Positions 1 through 9,107 of a stretch of DNA of 63,820 bases are shown in pieces (position 1 is the first letter of the stretch; the number at the start of each line of letters is the position of its first letter). This DNA is from DASRQK01 sp964401685 (GTDB taxonomy: Bacteria; Bacteroidota; Bacteroidia; Sphingobacteriales; Sphingobacteriaceae): assembly GCA_964401685.1 (NCBI GenBank), contig CAYNZH010000010.1, forward strand, positions 1 through 63,820, in the 5' to 3' direction. A model generated the notes under the pieces. The model ran no database searches. It was not told the origin of the DNA and saw nothing but the letters and a program-made list of their open reading frames with translations. The translations under genes and the position numbers were made by a program.

Positions 1-741
1 ACAAGTATACTGCTGGGAGCTGTCGTCACCTATATTGTCATCTCAAATATCAAGTTTGCGAATCGGGAGTCGAAGATCAAAGCCGAAAAATCCCGATTAA
101 GTCTTCTGGACGAGCCGGACCTGGATGTGTATATTCGCAGTAAAAATATGATGATCACGATGATCATCGAAATTTCCCAGCATTACAACACCATTCTCAA
201 TGGAATCCGCCAGAGCGACGCTGGTCCAATTCGTAAGACTGACAAAGAGCTGATGGACTTGATCAAATATACGTACAAGTTAAAAAGGAACAGCTTGCGC
301 GCGATCCGCCAACTTAATGCTGCGGATAGACGCTCGGCTGAAGTCATCGTCAACAGCGCGGATTTGATCCAGGATATGCTGCAGTCAGCTAAATTTTTGA
401 GTGCGGAGAGCCATCAATATCTGGAAAATCTACACGAGCCCCTCCCAGGTGGATTCGTGGAGGTCCTTGAAGAGCTGAGTATCAAGATGGAGAAATTTTT
501 CAATCTCGCTATCAGCGAACTGAAAGAAGGCGATGGTCCCGACGTTCCTTTGTTGCGTAAGAGCAGAAACGAAATTCGCAGTTTCATCAATACGCATTTT
601 GGAAACGAGCTGGACATCATCCGGCAAAGAAACATCGGATCGAAGCAAGCCCTATTACAAACGAGTATTTTCCTGCAGAGCAGGGATATACAAGCGGTAT
701 TGTTCAGGATTTGTAAGATTTATGGACGGTTTGAAAACTAA
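1..741 (+). CDS. Inorganic phosphate transporter-like protein, C-terminal part (5' end outside window)
   Basis: The frame is open from base 1 to the TAA at 739-741, so this is the 3' end of a longer gene; the internal GTG at 127 is not its start. The first 15 or so visible residues (SILLGAVVTYIVI) look like a final membrane helix. About 225 residues of charged helical sequence follow, resembling the PhoU-like cytoplasmic tail attached to PiT-type phosphate permeases in Bacteroidota. The function is inferred from this layout only, because the permease core is not in the window. Another transporter with a helical tail cannot be excluded. It converges on the LytTR gene with a 4-bp gap and no room for a separate terminator. 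Confidence 0.5.
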   Translation, partial: TSILLGAVVTYIVISNIKFANRESKIKAEKSRLSLLDEPDLDVYIRSKNMMITMIIEISQHYNTILNGIRQSDAGPIRKTDKELMDLIKYTYKLKRNSLRAIRQLNAADRRSAEVIVNSADLIQDMLQSAKFLSAESHQYLENLHEPLPGGFVEVLEELSIKMEKFFNLAISELKEGDGPDVPLLRKSRNEIRSFINTHFGNELDIIRQRNIGSKQALLQTSIFLQSRDIQAVLFRICKIYGRFEN

Positions 742-745
742 TTTT

Positions 746-1507
746 TCAGGAATAATTGCGTTCTATAGCCAAAAATAATTTGGAAATCATTTCTTTTTTG
801 TCCGGGCTGACAGAAATTTGTTTTAGATCGCTCATCACGATGTAGCCACCGTCGTTTCGCACGAATCGTTTAATGAAATTGGGGTTGACTAAATAGGAGC
901 GGCTGGGTCTTATGAAATGATAATCTCTGAGCAGAGCTTCTAGTTCTCTGAGCGTCTTAGTGACCAGAAGGCTGTCGCCCTCGCTGAAATAAATTTCCGT
1001 GTAATTGCTCTGGCTCTTGCAATAGGCAATCTGGTTGACTTCAATAAATTGTATACCCTCGCGCACAGGAAGCCCGATTTTTATTTTTAGCATTCCATCC
1101 CGCCTGAATTGCTCTAACAAATGTGTGTAGCGATCCTGAGGCTGTCTGCTTTTTTTTGGGTTTCGCCACGCATTGACCGCTTCCTGAAGATCTTCGTGGG
1201 CAATAGGCTTTAATAAAAAGTTTATCGCATTGGCCTTGAAAGCGGCAAGAGCATAATCGCTGTACGCCGTTGTAAATATGATCTCAAACGGAAATTCGCC
1301 CAATTCCTGAATCAATTCAAGACCGGTCAGCCCCGGCATTTCAATATCCAGAAACAACAAGTCCACAGGCTGAGTGCGCAAAAATCCCAAACCCTCTTTC
1401 GGGTTGGTCGTACTCAGGACGATCTCATCATCCGGATACAATTTCTGTAGGTCATATTCCAGTGACTTCAAGCAGTGCAACTCATCATCTATGATTCCAA
1501 ATTTCAT
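746..1507 (-). CDS. LytTR-family response regulator
   Basis: A 253-residue two-component regulator. The N-terminal receiver domain (about 1-120) has the acidic DDE near residue 7, phospho-acceptor Asp54 in FLDIEMPG and the conserved Lys in LLKP. The C-terminal LytTR DNA-binding domain (about 145-250) contains the typical YCKSQSNYTEIYF and FIRPSRSYLVN stretches. It would receive phosphate from the sensor encoded just upstream; its ATG overlaps that gene's stop codon (ATGA), so the two are translationally coupled. Regulators of this type usually bind paired direct repeats. The target is not known, but three secreted-protein genes lie divergently on the other side of the sensor gene. Confidence 0.93.
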   Translation of the reverse strand: MKFGIIDDELHCLKSLEYDLQKLYPDDEIVLSTTNPKEGLGFLRTQPVDLLFLDIEMPGLTGLELIQELGEFPFEIIFTTAYSDYALAAFKANAINFLLKPIAHEDLQEAVNAWRNPKKSRQPQDRYTHLLEQFRRDGMLKIKIGLPVREGIQFIEVNQIAYCKSQSNYTEIYFSEGDSLLVTKTLRELEALLRDYHFIRPSRSYLVNPNFIKRFVRNDGGYIVMSDLKQISVSPDKKEMISKLFLAIERNYS

Positions 1508-3555
1508 AAGGATAGCGTTTCTAAGTTTGTATCCATAATATCTTCAGAAGTCACTTGCGGAACGTCGTATATTTTAATGGCAATGGCCACGAGCGTACCC
1601 TGTGGATTCCCGGTATCCGAGACCTTGTCGTGGATTTGCCAGGAAATCTGGTGCTTTCCACTTTGATTAAACAAGTCAATGCGCTTTCCGATAATTTCGT
1701 GACCCATGCTGTGGTGATGTGATTTTCTTGGGGTTGCACGCCGACCCACGCCATTGTCCTCAATTTCGATCAGGAGACGCTCGTCTTCCGTCCTGATCCG
1801 TATATCCAATCGCTTTATCTCCTTTTCGCTTGGTAACAAGCCGTGCCATATCGCGTTTTCAACGATGGGTTGCAACAAAAGGGAAGGAATTACCTTCAGG
1901 TCCTGCCACCTATCTAAATCATTTCGAATGTGAAAGTGAAAATTTTCTGAGAAGCGATTTTGTTCCAGTTTCAGGTAAAATGAAATGAGCTTCAGTTCTT
2001 CTTCGATCGTGTGAGTAGGCGTTTTTGACGTCTCGAGCACCCCCCGTATAAACTTGCTGAAAACAAGTAAATATTCCAATGCATTCTCGTTTTTGTTGCT
2101 CTGAATCAGATATTTGACAGCGTTTAACGAATTGAACATAAAATGAGGATTTACCTGCATTTTGGAGACTAACATCTCTGCTTCCATCAAATTTCGCTCA
2201 TAGATCGCCTGAAGTTTTGCTTTTTCTTCCTGTTGCAGCATTTGCGTAGCGGCGATCTTGGATTTCCTGGATCTGATGCCGAGTACGGCAAACAAGATCA
2301 TTAATACGATCAGAATCCCCATGAAAATGACAGTTATATCTTTGATCCTCAATTCAGCCTTTTGGATTTCATGATTTACGGAAAGCAAGGCAAGTTCCCG
2401 CTCCTTGGCCTCAAAATCGTACTGCCTTTTTAAACTGGCCATCCGCATTACCTGCTGATCCATGCTCAGGCTGTCCTTATATTCGGAGCCTATCTTGAAA
2501 TATTCAAGTGCTTTACCAGGTTGGTTTCTTGCTTCTGATATTTCCGCCATCAGAAAAGCGTTATTCATCAATAAGGATTTCTGTTTGAGGGTCTCTGCAA
2601 AAGCGGTGGACTGCCTAATATATCGTTCACTTTCATCGTGTCTGCCCAGTTTAAAGTATAACCCAGCCAATTGGAAAGTCGAGTTTGCCTGTTGTGTCTC
2701 ATCATTCAACAGTCTAAATAATGCAAGGGCCTGATAGTGACTGTCAATTGCAGCTTGTAGTAGACCATCATTTTCGTAGGTCATCCCGATCTGCTGAAAA
2801 GTCATCGCCATTCCGTGCTGATCGCCCAACTCCTTGTTCAGCGCCATTAACTGATTAAGGGTTGTATGAGCCATAGGGAAATTACGCATTTTATTGTAAT
2901 AATTGCTGATCGACAATAGCTGCATAGCCTGGCCTAACTTGTTCCCGGTCTCGGTGGCTATCTTTAAAGCCCGTTTTAAATAGTCGAGCCCCTCCTTTTC
3001 CATACCCGGAATATTCATCATGGAAATACCCAGGCCATTGCATGCAATTTCAACACTGCGTGCATTGTCACCGGACTCTGCAAGGTTTAGTGCTATTAAA
3101 TAATATTTTACAGCCTCATCAAAATTGGTATTATAACGGCTGGCAACCCCTGCATTGTTAGCATAGATGACTAGTTGGGAGGGTTCAATATTTAGACGCT
3201 CACCCAGCTCGTAAGCACGTATGTGGAGATTCTTAGCCTCCTCATAATTTTGATGATAGCGGTAAAGCAGGCCGAGATTATCCAAGCTTTTGGCTAATAG
3301 TTCTTCGTGGCCCAAGGCAAGTGCCGCGTTGATCGCCTCCCGGGCTTCATCCAGACACTGCAAATTTTCGAATATATTATCCTCTGCCCGATGCACGGAT
3401 CGGGATAATTTTATCATCGTTTCGATCTGGGCACTGTCAATAGGTCCAATACCGCTGCGAGCGACCTGTGCATTTCCGGTGTTACTCTGCGAGAAAAAAA
3501 GTACGAGAAGAGTCAGGTGCAAGAATTTTCTTACGTTGGCAATGGCTAACTTCAT
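1504..3555 (-). CDS. TPR-containing LytS-type sensor histidine kinase
   Basis: A 683-residue membrane sensor. It has a signal peptide (about 1-29, ending NAQ), then tetratricopeptide-like helical repeats (about 50-340) in the periplasm, one transmembrane helix (about 398-420, VIFMGILIVLMILFAVLG) and a coiled linker. The cytoplasmic His_kinase domain has the phospho-acceptor His in NPHFMFNSLN, followed by an HATPase with N-box LLQPIVENAIWHG and G-box EDNGVGRR. This architecture is common in Bacteroidota. TPR modules in such sensors are thought to bind peptides or proteins, but the signal here is unknown. It forms an operon with the LytTR regulator through a 4-bp overlap. A short inverted repeat lies about 20-35 bp upstream of its ATG. 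Confidence 0.92.
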   Translation of the reverse strand: MKLAIANVRKFLHLTLLVLFFSQSNTGNAQVARSGIGPIDSAQIETMIKLSRSVHRAEDNIFENLQCLDEAREAINAALALGHEELLAKSLDNLGLLYRYHQNYEEAKNLHIRAYELGERLNIEPSQLVIYANNAGVASRYNTNFDEAVKYYLIALNLAESGDNARSVEIACNGLGISMMNIPGMEKEGLDYLKRALKIATETGNKLGQAMQLLSISNYYNKMRNFPMAHTTLNQLMALNKELGDQHGMAMTFQQIGMTYENDGLLQAAIDSHYQALALFRLLNDETQQANSTFQLAGLYFKLGRHDESERYIRQSTAFAETLKQKSLLMNNAFLMAEISEARNQPGKALEYFKIGSEYKDSLSMDQQVMRMASLKRQYDFEAKERELALLSVNHEIQKAELRIKDITVIFMGILIVLMILFAVLGIRSRKSKIAATQMLQQEEKAKLQAIYERNLMEAEMLVSKMQVNPHFMFNSLNAVKYLIQSNKNENALEYLLVFSKFIRGVLETSKTPTHTIEEELKLISFYLKLEQNRFSENFHFHIRNDLDRWQDLKVIPSLLLQPIVENAIWHGLLPSEKEIKRLDIRIRTEDERLLIEIEDNGVGRRATPRKSHHHSMGHEIIGKRIDLFNQSGKHQISWQIHDKVSDTGNPQGTLVAIAIKIYDVPQVTSEDIMDTNLETLSL

Positions 3556-3575
3556 AATGATAACTCATAAGACGG

Positions 3576-3591
3576 GTTTACTTGGGTAAAC
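3576..3591. promoter_or_regulatory. 6+6 bp inverted repeat upstream of the sensor-kinase gene
   Basis: GTTTAC, four bases, GTAAAC lies 20-35 bp upstream of the kinase ATG, in the 128-bp divergent intergenic region with the lipoprotein gene at 3684. It could be an operator or a small hairpin in the 5' leader. No matching second site was seen, so the role is open. Confidence 0.25.
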
Positions 3592-3683
3592 AGGGCAAAT
3601 GCTCACTGTCTATTGCAAAAAATTAACAAAATTTCCTTCTTGCCACGTAATATCGAATAAATTAAATGAAAATACAATAAAAT

Positions 3684-4391
3684 ATGAATAAATTTTATTA
3701 TTTTGTAGTGATGGTATTCCTGTTGACTGGGGCGTGCGCGTCACCCGATCAGGGTTCTGAACCCAATAGCCAATACCTCGGCTGTCTTGCGGATTTTGAT
3801 TTCCAGTACGATCAAATTCTTACTAAAGGCGACGTGCAAAAGCATGTCGAAATCGATGAATCCTCTTTCAAAGAAGAATTGGATACGAAAAACACCACGT
3901 ACGGATCGGTGAGCTATGTATGGGATAGTGATCGTCCGGCAACAGAAATGTCCATGGGGGGAATGACATTGCCCGTACCCGATCGGAATCAAGTATTGTT
4001 GAAATTACTCTCCTTTTATGAGGAGGCCGATCTGGATAAATACAGTCAAAAAAACATTACGGCGCTTTTTAACCAGGGATATAAGGCAATTTCTGACGAG
4101 GAATTTCAAAATATGAAAGGAAATCTAGAGAAAAGATTTCAGGATTCTCCGGAGGAATATAATCAAGCCCTGGGTTTGTTGGAGGCTCGTCGCAAGCAGA
4201 ATTATAATTTCGAAGAAAACCTCGCCGATCGCGCTTATTGGCGCTACCACGAGGATCGGGGCCTGGAAATGGCCGTACTTGCTGGAGAAGCGAACTTTAC
4301 GCTTCATGTGAAAATCAGTGCGGATCAGGACGAGAATTTACGCGTCGCAAGGGGATTGGTCGGGGAAATTTTGTCAAAATGCAATCATTAA
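3684..4391 (+). CDS. Hypothetical lipoprotein
   Basis: 235 residues. The N-terminus has a lysine, a hydrophobic stretch and the lipobox LLTGAC, so lipidation at about Cys18 and anchoring outside the inner membrane are expected. The rest is acidic, mostly helical and not recognisable as a named family. It is the first of three genes for small exported proteins reading away from the LytS/LytTR operon. Its last 13 bases overlap the next gene, which suggests coupled translation. The upstream region is very AT-rich and no clear promoter match was seen. Confidence 0.75.
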   Translation: MNKFYYFVVMVFLLTGACASPDQGSEPNSQYLGCLADFDFQYDQILTKGDVQKHVEIDESSFKEELDTKNTTYGSVSYVWDSDRPATEMSMGGMTLPVPDRNQVLLKLLSFYEEADLDKYSQKNITALFNQGYKAISDEEFQNMKGNLEKRFQDSPEEYNQALGLLEARRKQNYNFEENLADRAYWRYHEDRGLEMAVLAGEANFTLHVKISADQDENLRVARGLVGEILSKCNH

Positions 4392-4885
4392 AGTTCGCAT
4401 ACATATTTTTGCTGCTGGCCGGCTCTTGTAGCGCAACCGCTCAGCGAAACCCACTTGGCGACGCGCACACCTTTCACATAAAGATTGACGATAAAATTTG
4501 GGATGCCGATGTCGTTTATTACTCCATTGTGCCCCTGGATGCTGACTCAACATTTTTAATGGGCATTCATGCGTCCCGAAGCGGCATGGATATGGATCCG
4601 GAGAATCGTGGTTGGGATCTTCGCCTGTTTATCGAACTGCCGTCTGGGACGTTCACGCACCGGGAAACACAATTCACCTTTGAGGGGAATCGACTGCACG
4701 GCGCCCTTCTCGAACACGATGAAGAGGAAATCGTTGTACAAGAGGGGCAGATCTTATTTTCCGGAAGCTACACCGGTGTCCCGGACACACTTATATGGAC
4801 CTCCTTTTCGGGCTCCTACACGTTGAAGGGATCTCAAAACAAAATTTACTCAGGAGAATTTAAAATTGTACACCATCAAAATTAA
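4379..4885 (+). CDS. Hypothetical secreted or lipoprotein, beta-rich
   Basis: 168 residues from the ATG at 4379, which directly precedes a signal sequence (FAYIFLLLAGSCSATAQ). A longer reading from 4238 would bury the signal sequence inside the protein and is rejected. LLAGSC may act as a lipobox, or cleavage may follow ATAQ. The mature part looks like a beta-sandwich of the type found in many Bacteroidota surface lipoproteins, with alternating strands and ending SGEFKIVHHQN. No named family is recognised. It overlaps the preceding gene by 13 bp and sits 12 bp before the next. Confidence 0.7.
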   Translation: MQSLKFAYIFLLLAGSCSATAQRNPLGDAHTFHIKIDDKIWDADVVYYSIVPLDADSTFLMGIHASRSGMDMDPENRGWDLRLFIELPSGTFTHRETQFTFEGNRLHGALLEHDEEEIVVQEGQILFSGSYTGVPDTLIWTSFSGSYTLKGSQNKIYSGEFKIVHHQN

Positions 4886-4897
4886 CAACAAAGAACG

Positions 4898-5476
4898 ATG
4901 AAATTAACGAAAATTAAGCCAATACTAATAGGGGCAATGATTCTTTTGGCCTTCGCAACCATGTCCTGCAAGAAGAAGGAAATCGAGAAAGAAGAAGGCG
5001 GCGAAGCGACCGTCACCGCCAAAATCACCATGGGAGCTACATCCGTCGATTTTAAATCCATCGCCTTTACGGAGTATGGAAACTTCGAAAATGAGATAGC
5101 GCTATTGAAAAAGAATGGAAATCTGACTTTGTTTTTTACAGATAACAAGAATTATGATGATAATGGCACAGGAAATGGTCTTTTGCTTGGATTTCATCAG
5201 GTGTCCAGCGTTGGGAGTTTTTCCCTGGGCGGCGCTGAATTGGACGGTGACGGTAATATCCTCTCAGGGAATTTTCTGATGGCGATTTTGGATCAAGCTT
5301 CCTTTCCGCTGGATTTTTACGGAACGGGAATGGAGGGTGGATCCGGTTCTGTCACCATCACTGAGCTCGGCCAGAACCGAATCAAAGGCTCATTCACAGC
5401 CGAAGCGATTGGGATGGGAGGACAGAAAATCTCAATACGAGAGGGCAGATTCGATGTGCCGCTCAAGCGAGAATAA
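4898..5476 (+). CDS. Hypothetical lipoprotein, DUF6252-like beta domain
   Basis: 192 residues with signal sequence and lipobox FATMSC (Cys about 24), followed by KKK and an acidic linker. The C-terminal half has the pattern GSVTITELGQNRIKGSF then a closing strand (EGRFDVPL). This is typical of small Bacteroidota lipoproteins that end in a 'gain of strand after IKG-F' motif (DUF6252-like; family assignment is from memory). The function is unknown. It is the third gene of a small operon and is followed by a strong intrinsic terminator. Confidence 0.75.
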   Translation: MKLTKIKPILIGAMILLAFATMSCKKKEIEKEEGGEATVTAKITMGATSVDFKSIAFTEYGNFENEIALLKKNGNLTLFFTDNKNYDDNGTGNGLLLGFHQVSSVGSFSLGGAELDGDGNILSGNFLMAILDQASFPLDFYGTGMEGGSGSVTITELGQNRIKGSFTAEAIGMGGQKISIREGRFDVPLKRE

Positions 5477-5518
5477 TCTACGTAGTGTTGTAAATGTGAT
5501 TGCAATTATAGTGGTAGA

Positions 5519-5552
5519 AATCAGGGGACTCCGGCAGTTTCCTGATTTTTTT
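5519..5552 (+). terminator. Intrinsic terminator after the lipoprotein operon
   Basis: A 12-bp stem (AATCAGGGGACT, loop CCGGC, AGTTTCCTGATT) is followed by a run of T. Two of the pairs are G-U when read as plus-strand RNA, but would be A-C mismatches on the other strand, so it works for rightward transcription. Confidence 0.75.
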
Positions 5553-5709
5553 ATGATAGAATAAAACATAATAGGATATTTTCCGTTATATTTACGAAAA
5601 ATCAACAGAAAAATAATTTGGCAGTAAAATTCATCGGAAAACCCGGAAGGAAGGCTTGCTTTATGGGGCAGTGTGATATTAGACGTGGCAACAATCAAGC
5701 AGAGAATTT

Positions 5710-6774
5710 ATGGAACAATTTGATGATGTAGCCATTCCCATAGCCTGGCCGGATCAGACTGCCCGGGGCGACGAAAAGTGGATGCAAGTCCTGAAAAATA
5801 TGGGGTTGGTTAAAAATCTCAACTTCCGGGTGGGCCATGCAGCTATCGTATTGGCTGAGCGTAAAACCGGGGACCTAAGATACTTTGATTTTGGCCGCTA
5901 TATCACGCCGCGAGGCTATGGGCGAGCCCGGTCATCTAAGTTTGATCCTCGATTGACATTGCATACCAAGGGCGCGTTCGATAAATTTGGCAAATTGACC
6001 AATCTTGAGGAAATTCTAAACGAACTTTCGCAAATGGAACATGCCACCCATGGTAGTGGGCGATTATTGTGTAGCCTTACACCTCGGATTTCCTTTCGAA
6101 AAGGTGTTCAATTCGCAGAACAGCTTGTACAAACGGGTCCTATTTTATATGGTGCGTTGGCGAAAAACAATAATAGCTGTTCGCGGTATGTTGCGCAGAT
6201 TATGGTCCATGCAATGCCGAAAAGGGATGCGAGAATCCGTCAAATCTATTACCCCGAATTTATAAAAGCAAGTCCTACGAGCAATGTGGTCAACGGAAGC
6301 CCCGATGGACATGTGTTTTGCTATTCGGAGGGGAAGCTGGCGCGCTGGCCCATGAGTCGTATGCGCTCCCTGCAATTTCAGGTCAAATTATTACAGGATA
6401 ATTTTACCCATAAAGGTGCAATGCGTCTCAGTGATGATTCTCGCGTGGGCTTTGTAATCGAGCCGAACAGGCCTTCGTCCTTGCCAAATCATGCGCAATG
6501 GCTTGGAGGCATAGGCGAGGGGCGATGGTTTGCGCTGGATTGGAATGGTATCGACTACCAGATTACACGCTATGATGAACACGGAAAACAGGAGTATTCT
6601 GTTCTATCCACGACCGATCCCGACTTTAATTATCGTGCGCCGTTCACTTTCACTCATGACATACATTTCCATAAACACGTCGTCCAGCAAGGACTGAAGA
6701 GATTTGCTTTTACCACCGTAGAAACAGAGTTTTCCTCCCAACAAGTAGCATCATTTCAGGAGTTTATCAAATAA
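5710..6774 (+). CDS. DUF6695-like protein, possible permuted papain-fold (NlpC/LRAT/YiiX-like) enzyme
   Basis: 354 residues, no signal peptide. The opening (IPIAWPD), the block RVGHAAIVL near His43, YFDFGRYITPRGYGRAR near 58-73 and NNNSCSRYV near Cys157 match a Bacteroidota family that I recall as DUF6695. A His in a GHA context before a Cys in an N-S/N-C context is the residue order of circularly permuted papain-like folds (LRAT, YiiX/YebB), so a cysteine hydrolase or acyltransferase is plausible. That is inference, not established. The C-terminal half (about 210-354) is unassigned. It stands alone between a terminator and the PIG-L gene, with about 68 bp on its downstream side. Confidence 0.7.
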   Translation: MEQFDDVAIPIAWPDQTARGDEKWMQVLKNMGLVKNLNFRVGHAAIVLAERKTGDLRYFDFGRYITPRGYGRARSSKFDPRLTLHTKGAFDKFGKLTNLEEILNELSQMEHATHGSGRLLCSLTPRISFRKGVQFAEQLVQTGPILYGALAKNNNSCSRYVAQIMVHAMPKRDARIRQIYYPEFIKASPTSNVVNGSPDGHVFCYSEGKLARWPMSRMRSLQFQVKLLQDNFTHKGAMRLSDDSRVGFVIEPNRPSSLPNHAQWLGGIGEGRWFALDWNGIDYQITRYDEHGKQEYSVLSTTDPDFNYRAPFTFTHDIHFHKHVVQQGLKRFAFTTVETEFSSQQVASFQEFIK

Positions 6775-6854
6775 TTCGGTCAAATTTTTGTTAAAGAATA
6801 CCTAAAGGGCTAAGAACTCGGCTTTTTTAGTATTTTTACGGTGTGATTAGAATT

Positions 6855-9107
6855 ATGATTAGAAGCCTCTGTTTCTGGCTATCCGCTTTCGTTTTTACAG
6901 TTGCCCAGGCGCAGCACACAAGCACTCCCCATGCAGGGGAAATCAAGTTGGGCCTGGAAAAGTTGGATGTGCTGGGGACGGTACTTTATTTTGCAGCCCA
7001 TCCTGATGACGAAAACACCAGGCTGATCGCCTGGCTGGCCGGAGATCAAAAGTACAGAACAGCATACCTCTCACTCACACGTGGCGACGGGGGGCAGAAT
7101 CTGATTGGAAACGAACTCGGCATTGAGCTTGGACTGATCCGGACTCAAGAGCTTCTGGCTGCCAGGTCTTTGGATAAGGGCGAACAATTCTTTTCAGCGG
7201 CCTATGATTTTGGGTTTTCGAAAACACATCAGGAGACCTTTGCTTTTTGGAACAAGGAAGAGACATTGAGAGAGGCTGTTTGGATCATCCGGACGCTAAA
7301 GCCCGATGTCATTATTACCCGATTCCCGCCTGATCCACGAGGAGGACACGGTCATCATCAGGCTTCGGCCATCCTCGCCCATGAAGCTTTTTTGGCCGCG
7401 GCAGATCCACAGCGGTTTCCCGAGCAACTCGACAGTACAAGTGTTTGGCAAGCAAAGCGCCTGGTCTGGAATACAGCAAACTTTGGCGGTCAGAACAACA
7501 CTTCCGACGATCAGCTAAAAATAGAAGTAGGGGCCTACAATCCGCTTTTAGGAATTTCCTACGGAGAAATGGCTGCCAAGAGCCGGTCACAGCATAAAAG
7601 TCAAGGATTCGGTGCCGCTTCGTCCCGGGGAAACAGTGTAGAATACTTTGAACACGTTGCTGGGCAACCTGCAGAAAACAGCCTTTTTGATGGAATAGTG
7701 ACCGATTGGAGCAGAGTAGCAGACGCTTCTCCGCAAATCAGCGAGAAAATCGAAGCGATACAGCGAGATTTCGAGATGAATCATCCTGAGCGGAGTATTC
7801 CAGCGTTGGTCGCGTTGCATAAACTGGTGAACAAGGTGCAAGATAAGCACTGGAAAGCTATCAAACTCCAGGAAATTGAATCGTTAATTCTGGCTTCCGC
7901 CGGCTTCTACCTCGATGCTCACGTAAACCGCGCCGATGTCGTCGCCGGCCANNNNNNNNNNNNNNNNNNNNNNNNNNNNNNNNNNNNNNNNNNNNNNNNN
8001 NNNNNNNNNNNNNNNNNNNNNNNNNNNNNNNNNNNNNNNNNNNNNNNNNNNAAGTACCGCTACGTAGATCCGGTTCGGGGTGAAGTCCATGAACCGCTGA
8101 CCATAATCCCGCCGCTGACAGTTTTCTCAGATCACAGTACCCTACTTCTTTCCGAGGGAGAGACGAAAACGATTTGGGTGGATTTTTCCCGGCACGGGTC
8201 CGGGCAGATCGAGACAATCAAGGTAGCAGCCCCGCCAGGTATCCGTGTTTCACCGGCAGAGGTGGTGCTCGACTTTACGGAGAATGAGATTTTGCGCCAG
8301 GCTTTCCATATAAGGTTGACAGCCGAAGGCAAAGAGCAGCAAGGCGGAATTTTGAAATTTGCGGATGCTAAGGGTCCTATCGTGCAATACAGAAGGATTT
8401 CCTACCAGCACATACCCGTTGTAACGTGGTTTCCTCCCTTGGAGATCAAGGTCGAGCCCATAGAAATTCAGGTACCCGTCCAACGTGTCGCCTACATACC
8501 TGGGGCAGGTGATCTGATCCCTGAAGCGCTGAGATCACTAGGCATACAAGTCGATGAAATCAACCCTAGTTCTGTCAACTTAACTACGCTTGCACCTTAT
8601 GATGCGGTCGTCGTCGGCGTGAGAGCCTACAATATTCACCCCCAATTATATGCCCTACAACCTGTTTTCCAACAGTACATGGAGCAAGGAGGAGTATTTT
8701 TGGTGCAATACCAAGTCAGTTCCCGTCTCTCCGCGGATAAAATCGGACCCTTCCCCTTTCAGGTAGGGCGGTCCCGGGTGACGGAGGAAGACGCGGACGT
8801 CACATTTTTACTTCCAAATGACCCCTCCCTGCACTTTCCAAACCGCATCACAGAAGAAGATTTCGCGGGCTGGGTACAAGAACGGGGATTGTATTTTGTC
8901 GAAAACGCACACCAAGCCTATGCGCTACCGCTGGCCATGAGTGATCAGGGCGAGAAGCAACACCCCGGTTCAGTGATGACCGCAGAGGTTGGGTCGGGGA
9001 AGTTCGTGTATACATCGCTTTCGTTTTTCCGGCAATTGCCCGGGGGCGTACCCGGGGCGCACCGTCTGTTTATAAATTTATTAGCCAATGAAAAGAAAAA
9101 CCACTGA
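6855..9107 (+). CDS. Secreted PIG-L/LmbE-family deacetylase (interrupted by assembly gap)
   Basis: About 750 residues as assembled. The start is taken at the ATG at 6855, which opens a good signal peptide (MIRSLCFWLSAFVFTVAQAQ); a GTG at 6843 is the alternative. The LmbE deacetylase domain (about 25-270) carries the metal and catalytic motif AHPDDE near residue 49, TRGDGGQN, and GGHGHHQAS. LmbE enzymes remove N-acetyl groups from sugar substrates. After the gap come beta-sandwich-like sequence and a glutamine-amidotransferase-like/ThuA-like domain (about 555-745) with YDAVVVGVRAYN and QGGVFLVQYQ. Both sides of the gap read in the same frame, but the true missing length is unknown. It is coupled to the microprotein at 9088 and a symporter, suggesting a released sugar-type product is taken up. 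Confidence 0.88.
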   Translation: MIRSLCFWLSAFVFTVAQAQHTSTPHAGEIKLGLEKLDVLGTVLYFAAHPDDENTRLIAWLAGDQKYRTAYLSLTRGDGGQNLIGNELGIELGLIRTQELLAARSLDKGEQFFSAAYDFGFSKTHQETFAFWNKEETLREAVWIIRTLKPDVIITRFPPDPRGGHGHHQASAILAHEAFLAAADPQRFPEQLDSTSVWQAKRLVWNTANFGGQNNTSDDQLKIEVGAYNPLLGISYGEMAAKSRSQHKSQGFGAASSRGNSVEYFEHVAGQPAENSLFDGIVTDWSRVADASPQISEKIEAIQRDFEMNHPERSIPALVALHKLVNKVQDKHWKAIKLQEIESLILASAGFYLDAHVNRADVVAGXXXXXXXXXXXXXXXXXXXXXXXXXXXXXXXXXXKYRYVDPVRGEVHEPLTIIPPLTVFSDHSTLLLSEGETKTIWVDFSRHGSGQIETIKVAAPPGIRVSPAEVVLDFTENEILRQAFHIRLTAEGKEQQGGILKFADAKGPIVQYRRISYQHIPVVTWFPPLEIKVEPIEIQVPVQRVAYIPGAGDLIPEALRSLGIQVDEINPSSVNLTTLAPYDAVVVGVRAYNIHPQLYALQPVFQQYMEQGGVFLVQYQVSSRLSADKIGPFPFQVGRSRVTEEDADVTFLLPNDPSLHFPNRITEEDFAGWVQERGLYFVENAHQAYALPLAMSDQGEKQHPGSVMTAEVGSGKFVYTSLSFFRQLPGGVPGAHRLFINLLANEKKNH
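7952..8051. other. Assembly gap (100 N) inside the PIG-L gene
   Basis: Exactly 100 N, the usual placeholder for unknown length. The bases on the two sides share no overlap, so real sequence is missing here, probably part of the linker between the deacetylase and the downstream domains. Confidence 0.95.

Noticed and set aside
4238..4378. Upstream extension of the second small exported protein
   Set aside because: It would place a signal peptide 48 residues inside the protein and overlap the first lipoprotein gene by 154 bases.
7952..8051. Gap in the PIG-L gene as another false join like that at 39849
   Set aside because: The flanking sequences show no shared 55-bp overlap, so real sequence is missing. 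The same holds for the gaps at 15283 and 16891.
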